Of a DNA stretch of 64,000 nucleotides, positions 55,321-64,000 are shown in pieces. The DNA lies in assembly GCA_951217055.1 (NCBI GenBank), contig OX578284.1, positions 16,391,187 to 16,455,186 on the forward strand. The letters run 5' to 3'. The position numbers were made by a program, and so were the translations under genes. This DNA comes from Gerris lacustris (lineage: Eukaryota; Arthropoda; Insecta; Hemiptera; Gerridae). The stretch's first letter is position 1, and each line of letters starts with the position of its first letter. The notes under the pieces are model-generated. The model searched no databases and was not told the origin of the DNA. It saw only the letters and a program-made list of their open reading frames with translations.

Positions 55321-58177
55321 ATAAAATAAAATAACAATAAATAACAATAAATAAAATAAAATAAAATAAAAAATCAACAAATAAATAATATGCATCTGGT
55401 TTTTACAAACTATAAGTAATTAAATTTATACATTTTTCTGGAGTGTTAAGCCATAAACTACCTTCAGAAGTAATTAAATAATTGTATTGACAAAATAAAA
55501 TAAAACTATGAAGGAATGAAGTAAATTAGAGTTAAGAATGTAGAAAATACAAGAGATATATCCTGGCTTATATATATACCACCAGAATTCATTCACAAAA
55601 GCCACCGGTAAGTGAGAAATGACTTAGATATGCAACCCAAAGTAAAAGGTAGGACAACGAACAAGAAGTGGAAGATATATGATCTGACTTATAATAACAC
55701 ATCATATGAAAGGGAAATATATACATATATGACATCACTCAAGTGGAATGAGGAAACACTAGAGCCAGGAAATAGATTAATTTTTGTCCAGTAATACCCA
55801 ACGTGTAAAATTCTTCATTTATATTCAGCATTCAGAACAAGTCTTATAAAATATAAATTTATAAGCTTGTAAATAAAAGAAAAGAAATTGAATTAACAAA
55901 ATCTGTCAAAACCAAAAAATAATAATAATTTGAAATTTAGAGACTGCTTACTTTTACTACTTTTAAGCTAATTCATGCGCATAATTCCTTAAGATAGATT
56001 TCTTAAGTGACACAACTTTGATGTTCAAGGTGTCCTAAGGTTGTTTTTATTATCCTTAAGGTCACCAAGAATGAGAAGGTAAATTAGGTATTCCCATGTA
56101 TGAGCAAATGTATCCAAATTTTTCCAGTAGGTACTATCGCTTTTCCCTTATTTTGCCACAGAGGTTTTACATATAACTCAAGATTTTGGAGTCTTCTCAG
56201 ATACAGAAGAAAAGATTTAGGTGTATAGTTAGACAAATAAGATACTAAAATAGAAGTTCACTACAAAAAATCTTACATTTTGATAGTAAAAGAAAAAATA
56301 AGGCCAACAGGAAATAAACTTCTGTAGCTATTAAAAGCTAATAGGCATTCAGACAAAACATAAAATAAAGTTTCCTATTCTTTAGTATTTCAGTACACAT
56401 GTTTGTTAACTAACAAGCATAATCTGCCGAGCTGTTTTACGATGACGGCCATTTATTAAAAGTTTGTTTTAAGCTCTAACTTTTAATCCGTTTATTAGTT
56501 ATAGTCCTGGAGATAGCTTGCAAAAATGTGTTTGGCTAACATCAAGCTAGAATTTTGTGTAGAAGTAAATGTTTTGGTGCCTTTTAAGAATATGTGGTCG
56601 GCAAGTTCGTCTATGATAGTTCATTACTTTATAGGTTAGTTAGTTTTAGTCAAATATAACTCCAAATCAAAGAGGTCACCTATTAAGTTACAAACTACCG
56701 TCAACTTGATTTTGACATTTTCATGTTTAGGCTATGGAACATAAGTCAAAAACGTTACGTTACTTTTAGCTTAAAAACTTAGAAAAGTATAACAGGGAGT
56801 TAAAAAGCTATAGGAGGTGTGTAATCCAGTCTCCAGCTTTTGGGCCTCCCTCCACCGCACGTCATAGGGCCATTATGATGGCGATGATTAATAAATTAAT
56901 ATTAGTTTGACGTACTCTTTATTAAAAGAAAATCCAAATTTATAAAATTTCAGATTATGAAGTTGAGATTATAAAAATCCCATAAAAAAAAAACTAGATC
57001 TCGAATCTTTAGCCAGAAACGAGAATAACTTGACTAAAAAACAAACTTAGGTGTGGACGCTAGACCGAGACAATAGACGGTCTCAGAAGACGTCTATAGG
57101 CATGTTGAGCAACGTGTCTACTAGTGTGGACTAGGCTTAAAAGGCATGTTGATATACAATATACCTGCACCATGTGGAAATAATGTCAAACCTTATTGAC
57201 AAAATTAAAATGTGTTAATTGCTTAAATGTATAATTTTGCTGTTAATAATATAAAAATAAATTTTGTTCTACCAATCTAGTTCGTTTACTAGCAAGGTAA
57301 AGGTAAAAAAAAGTACAATTAAAGTTAGCTATAAAATCATTTTAATAAATTAGTGTAACAAAAATTAATTTATTTTTTTAACAAAACAATTAAATTGTTT
57401 TTTTTTCATATTAAATTCTACTTTAACACACATTAAAAAAAACCTTAACAATAAAATAAAAATTGGCACAGTGTTAAAATAAAAATAATCGTAGAAATTC
57501 GATGTAACTTACTGTATCTCACTTTCAATTTCAATGTTAGGATAAAAAGTTATTTACTGCATTAAATGCATTCACTATACAGAGTTATCTGTAAAGTGAT
57601 CTTAGTTTCACTATTCTTTCAATTGCCATAAGAAGATAATATACAACACTGAATTATACCAAAACTAAATGTTTTTATCCAAACATGTTTGAAATTAGGA
57701 TGGGGTCGTGTACAATTATTTGTTGAGAAGAAGAAATAAGCTTTTTCTCTGGGAGTTGCAATTTAAAAATTCAACACCCTTGGAAGATATCCTAATCAAA
57801 ATTCACCTTTTAATCTAAATTAACCAATTCATTCCAAATAATATTCAAGATAGACCAGGAGATATTTCAGGAAATACAGGAGCGCGTACAAAAAAGTGAT
57901 TAACTATCATTAGCTGAGGGATTATGAATGAGCTATACAACCAAATGTACTATGACTTGTTTTAATAAGTATTTTAATACTGTACATGAATTTAGCAAAA
58001 TTTAATCCCTCTACAATTGTATACGAGTATGAAACAATAGTTGTAGTACAGCAGTACCACTACAAACCTCGAAACAAGAAATTTGAAAAGCTATATTTCA
58101 ATTTATTTTGCATGCTACTTAAACATTACATATTCAAACAACGAAATTACACTGAATTATCAAGTAAAACGAAAAAA
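55321..58177. other. AT-rich intergenic DNA
   Basis: No supported gene. 57050-57160 has 'ggtgtggacgctagac' and 'agtgtggactagg', a weak repeat pair. 55311-55390 is an AAATAA-type simple repeat. Confidence 0.4.
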
Positions 58178-58367
58178 CTATACTAGATGTCCCTTAGTCT
58201 TTAGAACATCCACTGATTTTTCATTAACGGAAGCAGTACCGGAACCCGGCGTTCCGCCACCAGTAAACCCCTGCTACTAACTAATTTTGTACTCAGGATC
58301 ATGAGAATCACTTAGTTCACCATAATGGCCGCTATCCGCCGCAGATGAACTTTGCTGACCATATATT
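58178..58367 (-). CDS. Candidate terminal coding exon with frame continuing past two TAG stops
   Basis: On the minus strand, after a pyrimidine-rich acceptor (ttttctgctgttcgttcAAG), an open frame reads IYGQQSSSAADSGHYGEL and SDSHDPEYKIS, then TAG TAG (58279-58274). In the same frame 31 further codons follow: QGFTGGGTPGSGTASVNEK and SVDVLKTKGHLV, then TAG at 58180-58178. The region is distinctly GC-richer than its AT-rich flanks. The composition (Ser/Gly/acidic) resembles a cytoplasmic tail. It may be a last exon ending at the first TAG, a readthrough C-terminus, or a pseudogene. The plus strand of the right half is also open, so the strand is not certain. No family recognised and no upstream exon proven. 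Confidence 0.4.
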
Positions 58368-58421
58368 CTTGAACGAACAGCAGAAAAGTAACTAATACAC
58401 AAAATACTAACTTGATGTTAC

Positions 58422-58563
58422 AGTCTTAGTGCTTTGACAGCGCGGGAAAGTCGAAAAAATGAGGTGGGGAGCCAATTAGAGCTCAGGGTTTTAAAATCCT
58501 GAGCTTTCATTGGCTCCCCACCTTATTTTTTCGACTTTCCCGCGCTGTCAACGCACTAAGACT
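58422..58563. mobile_element. Hairpin MITE, 142 bp
   Basis: AGTCTTAGTGCTTTGACAGC, GCGGGAAAGTCGAAAAAATG and AGGTGGGGAGCCAATTAGAG form a 65-bp left arm; the right arm is its inverted copy with a few differences (ATTGGCTCCCCACCT, CGACTTTCCCGCGCTGTCAA, CGCACTAAGACT). Only about 10 bp (gttttaaaat) separate the arms. I found no clear target duplication. It lies just upstream of the minus-strand exon candidate. Confidence 0.85.
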
Positions 58564-60787
58564 CATTTGGCATAAACTGTAGACACTTTGATGCACGCTA
58601 TCTCCTGGACTAAAAGCAAATAATACAACCGATACATTCCTATACAAACATCATTTACATTTCAAATCAGAAGATGTGTACCTATTCAAAATACAATGTA
58701 AAATTCAAATTAAGAAACTTTTCTAAAGGAATATAAGATTCTTAACAGAAAGAATATTATAATAAATAATAATAACCCTAAACAGTATTAAATATAACAG
58801 AAACCTTTCTGAAATTCTTTTTAAACTTTAACAAATTTGGTTTTCTTCACAACACTCATAATCTTTACAACACTCATTCATCTTCACAATACTCATAATC
58901 TTTACAACACTCATAATCTTTACAATATTCATTCATCTTCACAACACCCATAATCTTTACAACACTCATTCCTCTTCATAACACTCATAATCTTTACAAC
59001 ACTCATTTATATTCACAAAAAAAATAAAATAAAAAATACACTTCACAACCTTAAGAATTTTTTTTTTTTAAATGTGGTTAAGAAAAGTAAGTTAGTTTTC
59101 CTCATTAAGGTCACAGGTCACAACATTCATTTATCTTCTCTGGCAACTCATATTTTTAAAAAAATAATGAAGAAAAAAAATCGAAAAATTAATAACACAA
59201 CAAAACAAAAAAATTAAATGAAAAGAGTATAAAAATAATAAAATACAAAGAAAATCCACAAAAAATTGAATAATAAATTACATCAAATAAAAGTAAATAA
59301 ATAATGACATCTTAATAAATCTGGTGGGATTTTTTTTATTTTTATTATTATTAGTTTTAAATAATGATTAAAATGAATCATAATCGTAAATGTATAATTT
59401 CTTCAATAAAAAAGAAAACAAAAAGACACTGAAGTTGATATCTAATTTTTTTTTTTAAATTCATAGGAAAACATTAATTTTATCAATATAATAAAAATAA
59501 TTAAATTAAAAAAAAGAACCATTACAAAATTATTAAAACAATAATAATACAATATTTTAAAAATTATATAATTCAAATCTATCTCTTAAATTAATCTGAA
59601 ATTTAGCTGAGGTCGAGGTTCTTAGTTCATACAAATTTATTTTAGAATTTAAATTTTTACATATTTAAATTTGGTATATAATTTTAATATAAAAGCATAT
59701 TTTCGTACACAGAAACACGACTCTAACCCCATAAATATCTTTCATTAAAAATATATTATTTATTGAATAAAATAAGCCTATTTTAAATACAAATTTTGTA
59801 ATTAAATTAATCAAAGAAGAATCTTATCAACTATGATTTAATTCACAGATTTTTAAATCATTAATGTTAATTATCCATCATTAATCATTAATGTTAATTA
59901 TTGATCTCAAGATTAATGATTGCGTTTGTTTTAATTGTAATTTCATACATAAATATAATAAAATTAGTACACTGTTTTCAATTCTTGGGGAGTTAAGTCT
60001 AGAAGGAATTGATTTATCAAAGATACAAACGGAATTTGGATATTAGATTAAGTTTAAAATAAAAGGTAAAAAAAGAAAAAGGTAAAATAAAAAGGTAAAA
60101 TTGAACTTCAGTAAAAAGGTAAGTAACCATTAACTAAAAACAGGTGAGAAATTATGAGAATAATTTAAGATTCAAACTGATGTTACCACATTAAAACCGT
60201 CAGGCTTGAGAATAACTCAAAGAGGGGTTGAAATGTGGTGAAAATTTACCTTTTGATTATTTTTAAACCCATCTATTCAATAATAATAAATAAATATAAT
60301 AAGTAAGACATTAACAATAAAACAAAATATCAAAAATATTCAAAGGAATTCTAAGTCATAGGAATTTTTATGATATATTACAAAAAAAAAAAAACTACCT
60401 ACTATATTCTTAGGTATATTAAAACAAAACAATATATATATATATATATTTTGATAAAAATATTGTACTAAACTAAATGTAAGGCTTTAAAAATAATTAA
60501 AATTATAATGACCAAATTAAAATGTTTGGAACTTGTGTGCATTGTAAATTTTGTGTATATTGTAACGTTTGCTGCAACATTTGTGTATATTGTAACGTTT
60601 GCTGCGACATTTGTATTAGATAAAACTTGGTTTAAGTATATTTAGATATGTTAAAAAAAAACACTACCTACTATATTCTGATATATTATAAAAAAAAAAA
60701 TATAATAAATAAATTAACTAAGTTGATAAAAACAATATTGTACTAAAAAGGTAAGGCCTCAAAATTACAAACATTATAATGACCAAA
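58564..60787. other. Extremely AT-rich DNA with short tandem repeats
   Basis: 58845-59015 repeats 'aatctttacaacactcat' and 'tcatcttcacaacactcat' (about 18 bp, eight or more units). 59870-59930 has an imperfect ATTAATCATTAATGTTAATT palindrome. 60190-60260 contains 'agaggggttgaaatgtggtg', related to the palindrome arm at 36.6/37.0 kb. 60535-60620 repeats 'ttgtgtatattgtaacgttt'. No gene. Confidence 0.55.
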
Positions 60788-60949
60788 TTAAAATGGTGGG
60801 AATTTGTGTCTATTTGTAACATTTGTGTATATTGTAACGTGTGCTGTAACATTTTGTAGTAAATGAAATTTAAAAAAAAAAAAAAAAATTATAAGTAAGC
60901 TTATGTTCATATGTTCAACCTTAAACTCATTTACAAACCAAACTGGTTT

Positions 60950-61015
60950 TGATTCCATATAGCTCTGATTGATTTTCATGGATCTTTTTCGATGCATCTT
61001 CCGCTTCACGGTTTG
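60950..61015 (-). other. Possible small exon or exon relic (minus), weak
   Basis: On the minus strand a locally GC-richer stretch reads REAEDASKKIHENQSELYGI in one frame and MKRKMHRKRSMKINQSYM in another. No strong splice sites flank it and a MITE begins at 61022, only bases away. It is listed because composition differs sharply from its flanks. Confidence 0.2.
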
Positions 61016-61021
61016 AAAGGA

Positions 61022-61268
61022 GGTATTTCTTTAGATTGTTACTCTCCTCTATGTTTTTTTTGTTTTTTTTTCAAATATAAATAGCTTTGACTAAATAACT
61101 ATTAAGACAAAGGTATGTTTAGTCCAATTTACTTTAGGACAAAGGAATATCACACTTCTGTTTTTATAAGAGGAGTAACAGTCTAAAGAACATTCCGTAC
61201 ACCTTCTTTAGATTGTTAGTCCCTTCTGGTTTTTTTTTATAAGGGAAGTAACAATCTAAAGAAGTGCC
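61022..61268. mobile_element. TACTTC MITE, copy 6
   Basis: GGTATTTCTTTAGATTGTTA at the left; interior 'ctattaagacaaaggtatgt', 'aggaatatcacacttctgtt'; internal duplicate 'gaacattccgtacacctt'; right end GGGAAGTAACAATCTAAAGA AGTGCC. Confidence 0.82.
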
Positions 61269-61983
61269 TGAAAGGCTATGTCAAATATTCATTTCATAAA
61301 GATTGGTTCAATGGAGACAAATATGAAGGAGGAACTAAATATACAAATAAAGTTTTAAAATATATCCATGGTTAATACTTTTCTTTGTATAAACTTTTCC
61401 AATAAGTAAAGGCTATGAATAATAAAAAGCTTCTTTTAAAAAAAAAAAAAATAATTTCCCCAAATATTAAAATCCATTTTGCAAGTGAACTTGAAAAAGG
61501 ATAAATAAAAAAAAATAAATAAATAAAAAAATTAAGGAGAACATTAGGGATTTATGTAAAGAATTATAAAAAAAAACTAGATGTTTTTGCAACAACCAGA
61601 GCTCTTATTTTAAAAAATTTAAATGCAGTTAAAAAAATTCAACATTTTTTTTTAACTTTCAACGAATTTAACTCAATTCATCACTTTACAAATTTAAAAA
61701 GAGAATTAGTAAAAAACTAAAATTCTCTTGAGAACTGGGTTGTTTCTTTTGATTTAAAATGTATAACATAAATGAGAAGAATAATTATATTTTGAAATTC
61801 ATTTTAAATTTTTTTAGTGTTAGAATATGTTATGAGTGAAGAATTTCGAATAAAATATTAAAGCCTTAATTTATATTATAGAATAGATTTATATTATATT
61901 TATAATATTTAAGAAAATTGTTATGTTGTTTGTTATACTTTTAAGTTATCCAACATAAAAGAGTTTGCAGTGAATAGTTTACA
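61269..61983. other. AT-rich intergenic DNA
   Basis: Runs of A and AAATAAAT text; no gene. Confidence 0.45.
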
Positions 61984-62574
61984 CAGTAGAACCCCGCTTA
62001 CACGACCCTCAATAACACGACAACCTCAATTACAAGTGTAGTTTTCAAATCCCCTTGAGATTGCCATATCACATAATGTTAAATTAACCTCTATAATGCG
62101 ACTATTACTATCCAAACAACCTCAATAACATGGATTTTTTCCAATTCACAACGTAACTCAGAACCTCTATAACAAGTCAATTTGAGAAGTCAACCTCTAT
62201 AACGCGACTCTGTAGGGGAATTTATTTATTTATTTTGTTTTGTTGACAAGTTGGATTTTAATGTGACAGGAGAAAAGAAAATATAATTTAATCTTGTTTT
62301 TGACTCCTCACAAGATTGTGATTATTTCATATTAATATTATAAGTTTAAAGCTCGGCGTAGTAGACCCAAGATCTACGATACCAGGGCTACAACTCTATA
62401 CAGGAATGGGTCGACCTTGAACAAGTCTAGACTTAAAAACCTCGCCCATTAACCTCGATAACATGACTGATAGCCAAAATAACCTTGATAATACGACCCT
62501 CAACAAAAAGAGCACCTCGATAACAAGACTGCTTCCCTAATCCCCTTGAGACACTTCTTATCGAGGTTCTACTG
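61984..62574. mobile_element. pogo/Tigger-like MITE
   Basis: The left end CAGTAGAACCCCGCTTACAC and right end, read inverted, CAGTAGAACCTCGATAAG. These match the CAGTAGAACC ends of pogo/Tigger elements of the Tc1/mariner superfamily. Both flanks are full of ACCTCTATAACGCGAC-type words, the usual subterminal repeats. TA follows the right end directly; at the left, TA is separated by two bases (ta-ca-CAGTAG). Length is 591 bp; a unique centre (about 62215-62440) has no transposase motif. Confidence 0.85.
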
Positions 62575-63624
62575 TATTTTATTTCATTTTTGGTCATGTT
62601 AAATTGTCTAAATTGATATTTAATAACATTGGTTTGTCTAAATTGATATTCACTAACAAGGCTTTTCCCTTAGGCTAATACACATCCCTATTTGCAGCAT
62701 ATAAAACAAAGCAAACTTTAGGTTGGCTTAGATTAGGCACTACAAGGCTATTATTGCCTAGTATCAATCTTACATCTTTTGATCTTGTAAGTGGTTAAAG
62801 TTTCACTACACCAGAGGGACTAAAAATTGGGGCGTTCACAGTAACAAGTCATGTAAAGTAAACGTAGCTAATCTAATCCATCCAACTCAGGACATACTAT
62901 CAATAGGGATGTGCCACAACAAATGGTGAACTTTATGCTATCTACTCCTGTAACATTGTTAGTGAATATCAATTTAAACAACATACCGTGACCAAATAAA
63001 AATATTCACTAAAACTTAATTTCTAAATAATATATTAAAGTAGAGTTTTTCCCACGGTATCTCTGAGTAAATTGGGCAAAATGTAAACAAAAGGAAACTG
63101 ACCAATAGAAAATGTCCAGTGTTGTAGCTCTGATTTATTTTATTTTTTATATTGTCAAATTGTAAACATTTTAACAATTAAAAAATGCGGGATGCAAAAG
63201 TAAACAATAAAATATTTGGAAACATAGCAACCCCACTCTGTTTCCCTCAGTGACACCATCGGAAAAACTCTACTATAATCTCACATAGTTTATTTTCACA
63301 GAGTACAAATGATACCTACTAATTATAGCAAGTTAAATATTCAGTTATTTAAAGTATATAAAAATTGCTTATATAGTAATGTGGTTACTTAATGATATTG
63401 GTTAGGGGAGGTTAAACATATTTGACTATTAACTAAATTCTCTAGCAACTTTCTTTAAATAAAATTATAAATTTTAACTCTCTGAATTTATTCAACGTGT
63501 TTTATAATTAATTTGACTCGGGTAGAATGTATGAGCAGTCACAAGAAAAAGCTAGGCTACAGGGCTGGGGCAGGCGATGTTCAAGAACTCTGGGTCACTT
63601 TTCGGGTCTTTTTTGTAATTTAGA
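62575..63624. other. AT-rich intergenic DNA
   Basis: 'ggtttgtctaaattgatatt' is present twice in the first 60 bp (about 62608 and 62633 area). 'agtagagtttttcccacggt' (63043) and 'atcggaaaaactctactata' (63259) are inverted and may bound a roughly 235-bp element. No gene. Confidence 0.45.
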
Positions 63625-64000
63625 TGGGTGAAAAAAAAAAATGGTACACAGGGGTAAAGGGGTACAAAAGTCAAAATAGTAAATACCCTTCAAGATGCAT
63701 GTTGTTGGAAAGCTCTTTAAGAGTACAGTAATTGTTGTTGTGTACAATTTTGTCATATTTTCAAAAAGATGAGGGGGGGGGGGGGGGGGGGGGTAAAATG
63801 GAAAAACATGTTTTTATGCTATTTTTGACCCTAAATTGTCAAAATTTGACCCCTAAATGGACTTAAAAAATTTTGGCCAACGTACTCATCCTTTCTTTTG
63901 ATATTATTGACATTTTAAAATTTGTTTGGATTTTTTAAGTGTAGGTATCCTAGCGTGAGATCGTCGATTAAGAATGGTCTAAAACGGATTTCCATGGAGA
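63625..64000 (-). repeat. Dispersed repeat T, minus-strand copy
   Basis: The inverse of 40741-41050: 'ggtacacaggggtaaagggg', 'ggaaagctctttaagagtac', 'tgacccctaaatggactta', 'ttggccaacgtac' and 'gatattattgacatttt'. It is followed at 63966-64000 by the inverse of the 'ccatggaaatccgttttaga' block found twice at 38.1-38.3 kb. The co-occurrence shows that block belongs to the same family. A long G-run (63772-63793) replaces the C-rich region of the other copy. Confidence 0.85.

Overview
The window is AT-rich eukaryotic DNA with the texture of a large, transposon-laden arthropod genome, most likely an insect. The evidence is Jockey-type LINE remnants, several kinds of hAT element, pogo/Tigger-like and TTAA-type miniature elements, tRNA- and 5S-derived SINE sequence, (TA)n tracts of up to about 100 bp and long homopolymers. 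No operons, intact long ORFs or rRNA operon are present. I cannot name the species from sequence alone.

Layout. 1-5 kb: AT-rich DNA with a 514-bp terminal-inverted-repeat (TIR) element at 437-950, a diverged direct repeat, and one unrecognised ORF-like stretch. 5-10.8 kb: local duplications, a TTAA-flanked miniature element, a dispersed repeat ('family R'), a 5S-rRNA-derived sequence, a 42-bp minisatellite, and the first copy of a 'TACTTC' miniature element (MITE). 12 kb: a LINE 3' end on the minus strand. 13-15.5 kb: 64-bp and 40-bp minisatellites. 19.5-20.1 kb: a Jockey remnant (minus). 22-28 kb: a long-TIR element and a ZMYM1-like hAT transposase fragment. 30.6-31.2 kb: a long-TIR element with an 8-bp target duplication. 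32.8-33.8 kb: a second LINE reverse-transcriptase remnant. 36.3-37.2 kb: a TACTTC MITE split by a 609-bp near-perfect palindrome. 38.3-41.4 kb: a GC-rich nest of hAT-type elements. 42.4-46.4 kb: SINE copies and two hAT elements with full ends, intact 8-bp target duplications and broken transposases (CGGBP1-like and ZBED5/SCAND3-like). 50.8-52.7 kb: a TIR element that contains a Jockey fragment, then TTAA and hAT MITEs. 58.4 kb: a hairpin MITE. 62 kb: a pogo/Tigger-like MITE.

Host genes are sparse and only partly visible. The best candidate is a plus-strand gene with a TATA box at 46539, a first exon at 46584-46840 and a phase-compatible exon at 48587-48732; its product is not recognised. On the minus strand there is a short exon with strong splice sites (51953-52014), a possible promoter and first exon near 54.1 kb, and a coding-like exon at 58178-58367 whose frame stays open beyond two tandem TAG stops. 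Everything else I could interpret is repeat-derived. The transposons do not form a functional system here: every recognisable transposase or reverse transcriptase is truncated, frameshifted or deleted. What stands out is the clear nesting order and several non-autonomous families with precise ends.
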